The notes under the pieces: generated by a model
The model's input: only the letters and a program-made list of their open reading frames with translations
The model's database searches: none
What the model was told of the DNA's origin: nothing
Part shown: in pieces, positions 43,020 to 53,750 of the stretch
Position numbering within the stretch: the first letter of the stretch is position 1
Layout: each line of letters begins with the position of its first letter
Assembly: GCA_037447655.1 (NCBI GenBank)
Contig: JBBHKE010001764.1
Span: 62,001 to 126,000 of the forward strand
Direction of reading: 5' to 3'
Length of the DNA stretch: 64,000 bases
Source: Zygnema cylindricum
Taxonomy: Eukaryota; Streptophyta; Zygnematophyceae; Zygnematales; Zygnemataceae
Position numbers and translations under genes: made by a program

Positions 43020-43853
43020 CACCAACCGCTCTTTTAGCGTGTCAAAAGCTAGCGCTTGAGCCGTTTTCCATTCATAGGGCACGTCATTCTTGAGTAGGTT
43101 TGTGAGTAGTGCAACGATTTTTGTGAAACCCTCGACGAATCGGCGATAGTAGGAGCATAATCCAAGAAAGCTCCGTAACTCCTTAACGTTAGTCGGTTGC
43201 GCCCACTCTTTAACTACTCTATTTTTGTTCGGATCCACTGCGATTCCATCTCGGCTCACCACATGACCCAAGAATTCAATTTTCACCTTCAAGAAGTCAC
43301 ATTTACTTCTCTTCGCGTACAACTTGTTCTCCCAAAGGACTTGTAACACCGTTCGCACGTGCTCCACATGATTCTCTAATGTCTTGCTATACACCAAAAT
43401 GTCGTCCAAAAAGACTATTTCAAAAGTGTCCTAATATTGCCGAAAGATAGAATTCATCAAGTGCATAAAGGTCGTCGGCGCGTTGGTCAATCCCAATGGC
43501 AAAACCAGGAATTGGAAATGGCCGTACCAAGTCCGGAATGTCGTCTTTTCCACATCTTTCTCGGCAATCCTAATTTGATGATATCCGCTACGTAAATCTA
43601 TCTTTGAAAAATATTTGGCACCTCTTAACCGGTCTAATAATTCATCTATCGTTGGTAGAGGGTACGCTTTTTTAACTGTCATCTTATTTAGCGCTCGGTA
43701 GTCCACACACATACATAAACCTCCATCTTTCTTATTCACGAAGAGGACGGGGGCTCCATACGGTGTCTTGCTCGGTTTGATTGCTCCGGCTTTAACTAAC
43801 TCCAGAAGTTGCTTTTTGAGTTCTTCTAATTCATTGTAGCTCATCTTATACAT
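43020..43853 (-). pseudogene. Gypsy Y reverse transcriptase
   Basis: Open frame 43853-43431 has the fingers and palm: [54 protein letters not shown] and [17 protein letters not shown]. After one TAG the frame continues with the catalytic FLDDILVYS at about 43405 and the connection region (GHVVSRDGIAVDP, LRSFLGLCSYYRRFV) to the solo LTR at 43019. Both catalytic Asp pairs are present. Gypsy-type reverse transcriptase with one stop codon. Confidence 0.93.
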
Positions 43854-44291
43854 CCGAGTGGCTGGGGGTAAAGCTCCGGGAACATGCTCTATCTTGTGGT
43901 CTACATCGCGCTTCGAAGGGAAACCTTCTAGGAGCTTTGGGGGAAAGACATCAACATACTCCTCGAGAAGCTTTGATACGACTTACGGGGCCTCTACGGA
44001 AGTCTTTATTGAGTTGTCACCTTTTTTGAGTCAAAGTCGGGATATTTCTTACTCCATTCCTCTAGAATCCCCTCTTTTGTTTCATCTACGGGTTGGACAA
44101 ATGCCATTCCAATTGTCTCCCCTTTCTTAAGTGCCCTCTTTAGTAGTAAGGTCGAAAGCAGGCGTCCCTTTTCTAATTCCTTACCAACCGCTCCCACATT
44201 CACCTCAAAATCTTTTTCGCTTTTCCTCACTTTCATGCTACTTTTTCTCCAATCGATCGTCGGGTTCCATTTCCGCACACGGTTTCTCTAA
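43854..44291 (-). pseudogene. Gypsy Y segment between protease and reverse transcriptase
   Basis: Open frame 44278-44006 starts RKWNPTIDWRKSSMKV, the typical tail of a gypsy protease (normally preceded by GMPWL). A charged linker leads into reverse transcriptase, with frame breaks near 43990. The upstream half of the protease is displaced to 47762 by element I. Confidence 0.8.
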
Positions 44292-44296
44292 GATTA

Positions 44297-45427
44297 TATT
44301 GAGCTTTGTTTATTTTCTAGGTCTATATTAGGATAGGAAAAAGGCAGAGGCAGTCTGCCTGTAACTCCCGTCTCCAAGCCCCCACAATTGTTGTAGTCAC
44401 TGAAGGTTTGATAGGGAGATAGAGCCATGGTTGCCTAGGTCCTCTAGAGAAGACAGGGTGTAAATTAGGTAGATTTACCAAAAAGGTACTTGACGGACCC
44501 AGGAATTGATCCTAGTACCTACCGTCTATCAATTCACCCTTATCAATTAGCTTTTTCCGTTAAGTCTATCACAAATGCTAAGATGTATAGGGTTTGATGT
44601 ATATTTAAACAGTCACATGTAGAGATTTCTATTTAACTAGGTTAACAGAATATGGAACATAGAATCAATTGTATCTTATGTACCGGACGAAACGAATAGT
44701 ACGGACATTTGTTTCGACGGTCCAAATAAAAAGTCAATTTGAATCGATGGCAATGGTGCAAGCCGAGATTCCAGAATAGGCGCCTTGGCGTTTTCAGGCC
44801 CCGCCACTTCCGATGACACGTGGAAATGCGCTACAGGATTGCGCGATCACCGGGACGCAAGATGATAAGTTTGGATGTGACAAATGTCACATTATGGCGA
44901 TGTCGTACAAGGACTGTACAGAAAGTACTCCGGCACCTGTACTTTTTTGTACCGTACAGTCATATGATTGGTTCGTACCTCAATACTAGGGGGCTTAGAG
45001 AGGGGCTTTAGACTTTGAATATTTTGGTAGGTAGCCACCTCTCTCCTAGAGAGCATCTATATAAATTGGCAGACTTTGCCATTTAATATCAACTCATTTA
45101 GTTGACCATTTTTAGTGATTCTTTTTGCTGCGGACTCAAGGGAGTCCAAGCTACACATGGGTGTAGTTGGTCAGAGTCTTTGCCTGCCAAAGTGGCTGCA
45201 TTTCTATGGGAAAGTCAAAGTGGGGAATGTTATCCAAAACTCATATTCTAACTTTGCATTCCGTGGTGGAACTGAGCACACAGAAAGCACAGGGGTGAAG
45301 CTGTAATGGGGTTTTGACTGTCAAGGGGTCAATCATTTGGGTTTATACAAACTTGGAGTCGGCACCATCTAGATTAGCTTCTTTGGACCTGCAAATTCTA
45401 TGCGGCAACGGAGCCCATAGAGTTACA
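44297..45427 (+). repeat. 5' LTR of element I
   Basis: TATTGAGCTTTG (TG mutated to TA) to GAGTTACA. It has a CTATATAAAT TATA-like box near 45057 and a tRNA-like module at 44487-44575 (minus strand), with the stem TTGATAGAC / GTCCGTCAA. Confidence 0.85.
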
Positions 45428-45587
45428 CTAAAGTCATGTATCGCAATAAAGCTATATTGTTCAATGACATAAATCTTTCTATTGAAGTACTTTGGTTCTA
45501 TTTGTTTTACAATTCATAAGCATAAAATTTATTAAGGTTGGTTTAAATACAACACGACAAATCCATGTTTCATTGTAAATCTTTTAA

Positions 45588-45793
45588 ACTACACCGCTCA
45601 TCGTTATTAGTGTTATATCCCTGATTCGGTCGCGACTTTTTCTGGCCAAAAATCACAAAATAGAGTTAACAACATTATTTAAGGAGGTGGACTACAATCT
45701 GCCACGTCTCCTTGCACTAAATTAATACTATTGATTCTAATTTCACATTAACACTAACAAATCTTTAAGGCTAATAACAATGAGCGGTGTAGT
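45588..45793. mobile_element. MITE 1 inside element I
   Basis: 206 bp with 23-bp terminal inverted repeats (ACTACACCGCTCATCGTTAT... ) differing at one position. No coding capacity. Same terminal family as the elements at 45818, 53037 and 61578. No target duplication was resolved. Confidence 0.85.
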
Positions 45794-45817
45794 ATTGGTT
45801 TATGAGTTCATACGCAC

Positions 45818-46037
45818 TACACCGCCAATCGCTATTAGCGTTGTGTACGCTAATCCCGTCCCGCTTTTTTTTTTTTTATTCTCAAATAGAATTATCCACA
45901 CTATTTAAAAAAGGCCCTAATTCCTAATTAGAGTAATCGATTTCTTCCAAAATTTTCAAATTCCCAATTAGCGTACACCACGCTAAATAACAGTATACGC
46001 TAATCAAACGTACACGCTAATAGCGATTGGCGGTGTA
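45818..46037. mobile_element. MITE 2 inside element I
   Basis: 220 bp with a perfect 24-bp terminal inverted repeat starting TACACCGCCAATCGCTATTA. The inner part also has ACGCTAA/TTAGCGT pairs, so it can fold extensively. It lies 24 bp from MITE 1. Confidence 0.9.
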
Positions 46038-46389
46038 CCTTTCACCACAACAACTTTTTTTACATAAAAATGATTAAAGGTCAAGTTAAACCATGGGATA
46101 AATGCTCTCCATATCACACACTAGTGATTAGATTCTTTTGATACCTATTTATAACCAATTTTACAACTTTACCGGGAATTTATACTTTTACTATTTTGGG
46201 GAATGAAGATAACATTTTCATATGTATATTTTTTATAATGACACACACATATATTAAAATAAAATGATCTAACATATTGATTATTTTGTATGTAACATCA
46301 AACTTTATTAAAAAAATTGATAACTATTATGAAATACATACAAAATATATTATGTATGCGATGTATGCGATGTTATACATCGAACATTG
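46038..46389. other. Unassigned AT-rich DNA within element I
   Basis: AT-rich, with no motif or repeat partner seen in the window. It may be further decayed element I sequence or a later insertion. Confidence 0.4.
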
Positions 46390-46671
46390 GGAATGGTTGT
46401 TTGAATTGCAAGAGGGAAATCGGTTTTTGTGTGGATGGAAAAGAGTTGAGGTGGATAAAATCTTTGCTCGGATTTCTAAAAAGTGGGATGCTAAATAAAA
46501 TGTGTGATAAGCAAGATAGAATGTTTATTTCAGCTCATCTAGTAGACGTTTTGAAATATGACGATATTTTCTTAAAGTCTTATTAAAGGAAATGAAAAAG
46601 AAAAAAAAGGGAGAGGGGGAGGTATTTTTTTGTGGGAGTTGAAAAGAAAATAGACTAGAAAATAATGGAAG
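46390..46671 (+). pseudogene. Element I RNase H remnant and polypurine tract
   Basis: A frame near 46440-46540 reads KELRWIKSLL... and NKMCDKQDRMFISAHL, clearly derived from the RNase H stretch KELMWVKSLL...CDNQAAIPIA of elements D and F. It is followed by AGACTAGAAAATAATGGAAG directly before the 3' LTR. Very degraded. Confidence 0.7.
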
Positions 46672-47756
46672 TGTTAAGATTTGTGTATTTTCTAAGTCTG
46701 TATTAGGATAGGAAAAAGGCAGAGGCAGTCTACCTGTAACTCCCTTCTCCAAGCCCCCACACTTGTTGTAGTCACTAAAGGCTGGATAGGGAGATAGAGC
46801 CATGGCTGCCTAGGTCCTCTAGAGAAGACAAGGGGTAAATTAGGTAGATTTACCAAAAAGGTACTTGACGGACCCAGGAATTGATCCTAGTACCTACCGT
46901 CCATCAAATCACCCTTAGCTATTAGCTTTGTCCATTAAGTCTATGACTAATGCTAAGATGTATAGGGTTTAATGTATAATTAAACAATTACATGTAGAGA
47001 TTTCCATTTAACTAGGTTAACGGAATATAAAACATAGAATCAATTGTATCTTAAGTACCGGACGAAACAAATAGTACAGACATTTGTTTCGACGGTCTAG
47101 ATAAAAAGTCGATTTGAATCGATGGCAATAGTGCGAGCCGAGATTCTAGAATGGCCGCCTTGGCGTTTTTTGGCGCCGCCACTCCGGATGAAACGTGGAA
47201 ATGCGTTAGAGATTGCGGCATCTCCGGGACGCAAGATGATAGGTCAGGATGTGACAAATGTCACATTATGGCGATGTCGTACAATGACCGTATAGAAGAA
47301 ATCTGCCACCTGTACTTTCTTGTACGGTACAGTCATATGATTGGTTCGTAGTTAGCCACCTCTCTCGCAGAAAGCATCCGTATAAATCGGCAGACTTTGC
47401 CATTTAATATCAACTCATTTAGTTGACCATTTTTAGAGATTCTTTTTGCGGCGGACTCAGGGGAGTCCAATCTACATAGGGGTGTAGTTGGTTAGAGTTT
47501 TTTCTTGCCAAGGTGGCGGCATTTCTAAGGGAAATTCAAAGTGGGGGAAGGTGTCCAAATACTTATATTCTAACTTTGCATTCTGTGGGGGAACTGAGCA
47601 CACAGAAAGTCTTATTTCACATGGGTGACTTGTACTGCGGTTCTGATTTTCATAGGGTTAATCATTTGGGTTTGTATCAACTTGGAGTCGCCACTAACTA
47701 GATAAGCTTTCTTGGACCTTCGAATTCTGTGGGAAAATGGACCCCATAGAATTACA
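46672..47756 (+). repeat. 3' LTR of element I
   Basis: TGTTAAGATTTGTG to GAATTACA, 1085 bp. It has the tRNA-like module at 46866-46950 with the stem TTGATGGAC / GTCCGTCAA. It lacks about 30 bp near 47348 relative to the 5' LTR. Confidence 0.88.
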
Positions 47757-47761
47757 GATTA

Positions 47762-48017
47762 CCTCATGGTCTCCAAGAGGTAATACAAGAAGCGTGTTAT
47801 ACAATTGGAATTTCCCCATTTGGACGCGTAATCTCAGAGTGCGATGAGTAATCGAGAGGGAACTTGTATCACCCAATTGAACCGTCTGACGATCCAGTAG
47901 AACCACGAGAAGAAGTTTCAACTTTTTCACCGTCTTCTCGTTGATGAAGTTCCCCGACGCACCGAAGTCCACCATGAAGCTAGCAGCGCTCACTCCGATC
48001 TGGCCTTGGAAAATCAA
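47762..48017 (-). pseudogene. Gypsy Y protease
   Basis: Open frame with the retropepsin-like active site FMVDFGASGNFI (D-F-G in place of D-S/T-G), preceded by the start of a protease domain and followed by LPLGDHEVI, where the element I insertion cuts it. The remainder starts at 44291. Confidence 0.85.
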
Positions 48018-48056
48018 AGGGTCTCCCCTTCAAACTGAATAATTGCCGAGAGGCTA

Positions 48057-48632
48057 GAAGTCGTACTTTCCCGTGCGAGCCATTGTTCCAAATCCTTTCG
48101 GATGGAGGCCTTGAGCCCCTTCATTTAATGATCCACAGTTTCGTCCTCCGTCATTGTTGGTTTTTGATCCTTGAATTCTACAAAACGTTGCGTGTAGTCC
48201 AACACCGAGGTGCGTCGCTTTAGAACCGAGATTTTGTCCCTCGCAGCCTTGACCGTGTTCACAAGTTGCCAAGAGTCACGGAGAACTTGAATGAAAATGG
48301 TCCAATCAGCGGGTATCTCCTCGCTCTCGACCATGGTCCCCCACCATATTCCTGTTGCCGCTTTAAGAAGACCGCCCGCATAATGAATCTTCTCACGATC
48401 CGATAGGCTGGGAAAATTCTCAAGGTGATTCGCAATGGAAAACAACCACGCATCGAGATTCTTGTCTAACGGGTGAGCTTCGTAGAAGTCCGACAGGTGG
48501 CCTCCGTCTCTCTCCATGCCTCCATGAGTTCTTTCACCAAGACGACTCCAAGTTTTTGACAGTGTCACTCAGGTGAGCATACTGTAATCTAACGTTTTCT
48601 AACTCTCGAAGAACTTGCGCCAACATGTCCAT
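48057..48632 (-). pseudogene. Gypsy Y gag
   Basis: ATG 48632 opens a short coiled N-terminal segment (LAQVLRELENVRLQYAHL) ending at a TGA at about 48534. After a frame change the capsid-like part (48568-48125) has the Retrotrans_gag signature: LDAWLFSIANHLENF, WWGTMVESEEIPADW and SVLDYTQRFVEFKDQ. A further shift near 48125 leads to the end. No zinc knuckle was seen before the protease. Confidence 0.85.
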
Positions 48633-48675
48633 TGTGGATATGCCGTGCTCTCCTATGCTATCGAGTCATGAGGAT

Positions 48676-48690
48676 TGGCTGCGATACCGA
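48676..48690 (-). promoter_or_regulatory. Primer-binding site of gypsy Y (tRNA-Met acceptor type)
   Basis: Minus strand CGGTATCGCAGCCAA directly follows the 5' LTR end TTTTACAT. It resembles TGGTATCAGAGCC, the usual plant site for the initiator tRNA-Met 3' end. So the gypsy element uses the ordinary primer while the copia elements use the anticodon arm. Confidence 0.65.
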
Positions 48691-49694
48691 TGTAAAACGG
48701 ATAGTAATATAACACCATACCCACAATTCACAGCGAAACAAGGATCCCCTCGTAGCAACAACAGAGATACACAGCATTCACAGTAAGATTTGATGTAAAA
48801 TGGACAAAAATACTTCACAACACTCCAAAGTGCACAGGGGAAAGCTCCAAAGTTCCCCTCGTAGCAACAGCAGAGTCACACAGCAATCGTGTATACAAGT
48901 TGGCTTCATTAATCTGGTGGAGATTACAAGGTTGAATGCTCGCTGCGAAGGTGTACTCAAAGAGTCTCCTATCCACTACGCTAACTCTCTATTTAAACTA
49001 CCCTTCTTCTATTCCAACTGGTACGGTAACTGTCCTATTATTTCACACGTGGACAACCGGTAGAGACCACATCATATCCATACTAGGTTCTACAAGCCTA
49101 TCGCAACTTCTACATTCTACTACGTTGATATGCTGCTAAGCTGCGCTACTCTACTGCTACGCTGCGCTGCTCTGTCACAGTACTAAGTTGCTATACAACC
49201 AAGCTGCGTTAGTCTGTTGCCGCAGTTGTGCAGCACAGGTTTTACAATTATAGCAACTTCCCCATTTCCAAGTCCACAATTCTGTAACCTTGTTACACTT
49301 GAGTTTTATTGATCGGAAGGAGATTACAAGTTGAAAGCTCGGTATGAAAGTCTACAGCAAAAGAGTCCCCTTTTGACTAAGTCTATTTGGCTATTTAAAC
49401 TAGTTATCTGACAGTCCACTTGGTATTAAACTTATGTACACATGGTCCTTCTCGGTCAACCACGATCTATCCAAACTATCTTCTAGAACAATATGGTCTA
49501 AACTACATTCTGTGGGGTTGCTATGCTGTTGCGGCGCGTTGCTTTGCTGCCGCAATGCGCTGCTATGCTACATCACTAAGTTGCTACGCTGCTATGCTGC
49601 GCTAATTAGGCATCGCAGCTGCGCTGCTCTGAACCGCAACTATAGCATCCCTTTTTCTAACTTGCAAGGTATACAACTCTGTTACCCTGTTACA
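48691..49694 (-). repeat. 5' LTR of gypsy Y
   Basis: Minus strand from TGTAACAGGGTAACAG at 49694 to TTTTACA at 48691. Removing the nested LTR 48794-49297 leaves about 500 bp, the same size as that nested LTR. GCTGCG/GTTGCTA repeats lie at 49500-49650. Confidence 0.85.
48794..49297 (-). mobile_element. Solo gypsy LTR inserted in the gypsy Y 5' LTR
   Basis: 504 bp, minus strand TGTAACAAGGTTACAG to CCATTTTACA, a relative of the LTR it sits in. The flanks TTTGA (48789-48793) and CTTGA (49298-49302) are a target duplication with one mismatch. The host LTR (CACAGTAAGA ... TTTATTGATCGG) continues across it, as the unbroken copy at 30855-30890 shows. Confidence 0.85.
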
Positions 49695-50448
49695 GCGGCC
49701 ATGACTGTATGTCAGATAATATCAGACAAACGGAATTTCACAGTTTTTTTTTTATTTGACAAAAATTTGCGTTTACTGACTTTCGAACTCGACGGTACGA
49801 CATGTGAGAATTGTTTGATCTTTGATTTTCTGTTACCGGTTGACGTACTAATTCTGATACTCGCCCGTTACCGGTGACGTACTAATTCCGATACTCGCTA
49901 GTTACTGGTTGACGTACTAATTCCGATACTCGCCTGTTACCGGTTGACGTACTAATTCTGATACTCGCCTGTTACCGGTTGACGTACTAATTCCGATACT
50001 CGCCTGTTACCGGTTGACGTACTAATTCCAATACTCGTTTAAAGTGCAATACGTATTTAAATATTCATAATTGATTAACGCTCATTTAATGGAAAACTTA
50101 CAAACTGCGCTATATGCAAAACTCTTTATGTTTTACATGTACGGAATAGTTTGGATGAATTCATTAACGAATTTTAACGATTTGTTCAAAACGTTCAATG
50201 TGTTCGTTACTTATAACTTTTCCCGATTGAATCGTTCGCACTAAACGCTTTGAACAACTGTGAATCAAATCCCTCATTCAGTAGCCTTGTTTTTCTGACA
50301 TTTTTTTTTCTTTGGTACGGCACTGTACGAAACAGTACGGCTTTCAGTAAACAACGTCATTTTTCCCCTAATGGAACCTTGCCCTTAGGCAGGATTTGAA
50401 CGTCAGCCACAGTAATAGCTGTAGCTACTGTAGTTAACGGAGACAGCC
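49695..50448. repeat. Intergenic repeat region with 35-bp tandem array
   Basis: 49831-50037 holds six copies of a 35-bp unit around GTTACCGGTTGACGTACTAA, one copy with a 1-bp deletion. 50080-50270 resembles 53560-53745 (dispersed repeat). At 50385-50400 GGCAGGATTTGAACGTCAGC looks like an antisense tRNA T arm; I do not call a tRNA gene. Confidence 0.85.
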
Positions 50449-52349
50449 ATGGCTTCCTTGTCGCCTTGCCTACCGCCCTCGTCTCTGACAGAAGATATCC
50501 ATAACCATAGGCAAATTTTGTGGAAGGTAAGAGTTACGTCTCCCTCTCCCGTTCTCCATCTCTATCTTTCTCATGTTTTTCAAGAAATTATGCATTGTGT
50601 AAATTACACTTTTATATTTAGGGTTAAGAGCATTAATCTAGCCGCAACATAAGGATGGTATCTTCAAGTAGTTAATTGATTTCCTTAAATGTGAATCTGA
50701 ATTCTTCTAATCATCCATGAATTCTCTGGCTCATATCATGAGCCTTAAATTCTGAACCCTCTATTCTCCATTTCCTTCTATTAAATTGAATTCTCGAAGT
50801 AATTTTCTAGGGTTTTAAGATTAGTTTAAATTTTTTAGATATTTTATAATGACCGAATGAGGCCAATTTTTGAGGTAAGAAAAAATTGTTTAGAAGACAG
50901 CTACCTGTGAGTTAGTTGAAGAATTCCCTCTCTTTCCTTCTACTTTTACTCTCTCCCTCTCCCTTCCGTCTTTTATTTCTCTTTCTCATTCTTTCCCTTC
51001 TCCCTCTTTTCCTCTCTCCCTCTCCCTCTCTCTCCCCCTCTCCTTCTCCCTCTCCCTCTCCTTCTCCCTCTCCCTCTCCCCCTTTCCCTCTCCCCTCTCC
51101 TGCCTCCCATATCCTCCGTCTCTTTCGACTCCAATTCCCTCTCTCCCTGCTTTCTTATTTGCAGAACTTTGAAAAGTGAAATTTTATGGGCCAATTTTGG
51201 GAATCCTTTGTTGTGTGTAGTCATTTTGAGGATTGTTCATCATGTGTCCGGATTTTTTTTTCTATTCTTTTTTTTTCTCCGTTGACTGTAAAGATACTGC
51301 GTTTTTTGAAAGCTATTGTTAAGCCACTATCGTTCTTACGCTATCATATCTTTAGAAACATGTTTGCAGGATTCTAATTGTCTTGCACAATTATGTCGAC
51401 AAAGTACAACTTTTTGTAAAAAGTCAAAAATTCGGACTCGTTTGAATTGTGTTTCTAAACTTGCGTCGAACGACGAGGCTGAAGCAAAGCTTCAAACATA
51501 CGCCAAACGAGGGAGAGGGGTATGATTACAATTTTGTTGTCCATTCATCTTTTGTTGCTTTCACCTTTTTTGTTTTTGGGTAAATGCGACATTTTGAAGT
51601 GGCATGTTTCGGTTTACATATGAGGTTTAGATTGAAGTTATGATAATAATAATCTTTATCAAAAGAACCGCGGTGGTAAATTATTTGTGTACATAGAAGG
51701 AATATAAAGCCAAAAAGACAGTGAAAAATGTCACTCAAGATTAAACACCGATAGTCAAGAACACTGCGAACACAAAACGACAAATAAAAAGTACAATTTG
51801 TTACGATAAAGGACAAAGCTCTAATGATTGTTTTTGTTTTTGAACTGTTTGCAGCGTAAGAAAGATCCGAAACTTGACATGTATTCCTTAGAACCTCCAG
51901 ATGTATTTGTACCCCAAGCTATGGATTGGATTCACAAAGATGCCCATACACTCGCAGAAACTTTATGTAACCATTATGGAAATGACTACTTAGCTTGCAC
52001 AAAAGTTGCTGAAGAGGCGAAAGAGTACTGGAAAGCAAATCTGGGCCACGACGAGAGGTTGAGATATATTTTACAGAGGTCTATAAAGGCGTCTGTAGAA
52101 AGGACAAAAGGAATAGTGCCTGCTTGGGAACCTCTGGTATCTATTGTGGACGAGGTGGAGGAAGAGGTAGAAGAGATAAGACAGGCATTAGCAGCTATGG
52201 CAAAGGAGGAGGAGGAGGAGAGAGAGGAGGGAGAGGAGGGAGAGGAAAGGGAGGAGAGAGAGGAAAGACGGAAAAGACTGGATGTTACCGATGCAATAGA
52301 CGTCACAGGTAGCACAAATGTCATAGAGCATGAAAGAGACAGAAAATGA
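50449..52349 (+). CDS. Unrecognised three-exon gene, possible plastid protein with acidic tail
   Basis: Proposed exons 50449-50526, 51370-51519 and 51855-52349. All introns are phase 0, with GT donors (AAG/GTAAGA, GGG/GTATGA) and TTTGCAG acceptors. The product is about 240 residues. Residues 1 to about 65 are Ser/Thr/Cys/Arg/Lys-rich with few acids, compatible with a chloroplast transit peptide. The third exon gives a globular-looking, helix-prone stretch (MYSLEPPDVFVPQAMDWI, ETLCNHYGNDYLACTK, AKEYWKANLGHDERLRYIL). A Glu-rich coiled-coil-like tail follows, partly encoded by GGA/GAG repeats (52196-52265). I do not recognise the family. The ATG context AGCCATGGCT is favourable. Exons 2 and 3 are better supported than exon 1; another first exon is possible. 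Confidence 0.6.
50925..51110. repeat. CTCTCC-type pyrimidine microsatellite in intron 1 of gene 1
   Basis: Runs of CCCTCTC/CCTTCTC. Open frames here on both strands are repeat artefacts. It lies in the proposed intron 50527-51369. Confidence 0.9.
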
Positions 52350-53036
52350 AAGAGAGAAGGAGAGGGAGAAATGTGAACTTGTTTCTTTGGTTAGGTAGGT
52401 GGAGGAGAAAAAGCGAGTCGTAGAAATTGTAGGGTTGTAAACAGGTTTTTTTTTGGGAAGCCATGAGCATTTTTTCCATCTTTTCAATTATAAGTTAAAT
52501 CTAATTCGAGTTAGTACCGATAGACGGTTTGAAGAGTTGTCTTTTAGCTCATTGCGAACCTTTTTAACTTTTTCATACCAATAGATGACATGAGATGGTG
52601 TCTTTCCATTTTTTCTTCGTGTCTATCTTAGATAAACATGGTGTTCAAATTGCAAAATAGCATTTTATTTGTTAATTTTGCCCTGATAAAATACGATTCA
52701 TTACGTTTTGTACTTTTACAAACCATTTGCTGCTAGATGCTATTCACGTGAGCGTCAGTAATACGTAATAATCCTCTTTATTTTTTGTAATGTCAACCTA
52801 GATAGCTGTGTAGGGTGGCATATTTTTGACATTGTGGTATAATCACTATTGGCCTGTTTTGCCCTATAGAGCCTCCATTTACTCATGCAGTGTTTTTTTT
52901 TTTTTAGATTTGCTTCCTTCCATGTTCGGTTTTTCAGTTTCTTTTTGGTATTTATTTCCTTTGTTCCCATGTACTTAAACAGTCTACCATTGCGCTTTTA
53001 TAGTAAACCCTATACTTTTGTTTTTTACTCGTTCAT
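52350..53036. other. 3' flank of gene 1
   Basis: AT-rich sequence with no further gene. It probably holds the 3' UTR and terminator of gene 1; no single polyadenylation signal stands out. Confidence 0.45.
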
Positions 53037-53240
53037 TACACCGCCCATCGCTTTTAAAGTTGAATTATTGTAATTAACATTTTATTAAAATAAACTTCAC
53101 TTCTAAATGACCTAGCATGTGGCTCATAATGCGCCGCTTAACTGATTAATCTCATTAACACGAATTTATAATTTCGAGTGAAAAACGATCATTTGAATGA
53201 GAATAATTACAAATCAACACTAATAGCGACCGGCGGTGTA
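53037..53240. mobile_element. MITE 3
   Basis: 204 bp, starting TACACCGCCCATCGCTTTTA and ending TAGCGACCGGCGGTGTA. Internal sequence (GGCTCATAATGCGCCGCTTAACT, split here as GGCTCATAATG and CGCTTAACT) matches MITE 4. Confidence 0.88.
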
Positions 53241-53279
53241 TCCCTTCTAAACTTCTCATTCTAGTTTCTACCCTTGTTG

Positions 53280-53744
53280 TTCAAATCGCGCGATTTTTTC
53301 CTTTTATGCGATTGAAACGTATAATTCGTGACTTTTGAAAAAATCGCAAAAAATCGCGATGTACTTTCTGTCCGGTAAATTGAACGGCTAATTTACGGAA
53401 ACTGTACGGTATTTTACGATAGCTGTACGGTTTTGTACGGGTAAATGTACGGAATTTGACGAAAAGATACGTTGCACTTCGTAGTACTTTCTGTCCGGTA
53501 AACTGTACATAAATAATGTACGTAATTGTACCAAAACTGTACGGACTATAACGAAAAGATACGGAAATACGAAAAATGTACAAACTGCAGTATATGTGAA
53601 ATTTATTTTTGTTTACATGTACGGAATAGTACGGAGGAAAATTCATTAACGATTTTTACGATTTTTTCAAAAGGTTCAATGCGTTTGTTACGTATAATTC
53701 GTAGCGATTAGATCGTTCGCACTAAACGCCGTGAACAACTATGG
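53280..53744. repeat. Dispersed TACGG-rich repeat
   Basis: Short motifs around TGTACGGTATTTTACG recur. The last about 180 bp (TGTACGGAATAGT ... ATCGTTCGCACTAAACGC) match 50140-50265. No coding frame. Confidence 0.75.
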
Positions 53745-53750
53745 TTTCTA

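Larger units (their letters stand above)
44297..47756 (+). mobile_element. Decayed copia element I in gypsy Y
   Basis: Paired LTRs 44297-45427 and 46672-47756 with a perfect flanking duplication GATTA (44292-44296 and 47757-47761). The gypsy protease is cut exactly there. Between the LTRs only a degraded RNase H end and polypurine tract (46390-46671) remain, together with two MITEs and about 300 bp of unassigned DNA. There is no primer site after the 5' LTR. Confidence 0.88.
30769..49694 (-). mobile_element. Ty3/gypsy-type element Y, heavily interrupted
   Basis: Minus-strand order is gag (48632-48057), protease (48017-47762), protease/RT junction (44291-44006), reverse transcriptase (43853-43020), RNase H (41963-41437), integrase (40335-39655). 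This is the gypsy order, with integrase last. Its 3' LTR is split between 39654-39424 and 31009-30769 by element F. Other insertions are solo LTRs 40336-41431 and 41969-43019, element I 44297-47756 and a gypsy solo LTR 48794-49297. It is the oldest host of the right half of the retrotransposon block. Confidence 0.9.

Noticed and set aside
50380-50450. tRNA gene antisense before gene 1
   Set aside because: Only a T-arm-like GTTCAAATCC is convincing; D arm and acceptor stem do not fold.
50916-51224. Ser/Pro-rich frame (plus) and Arg/Glu-rich frame (minus)
   Set aside because: Arise from the CT-rich microsatellite in intron 1 of gene 1.
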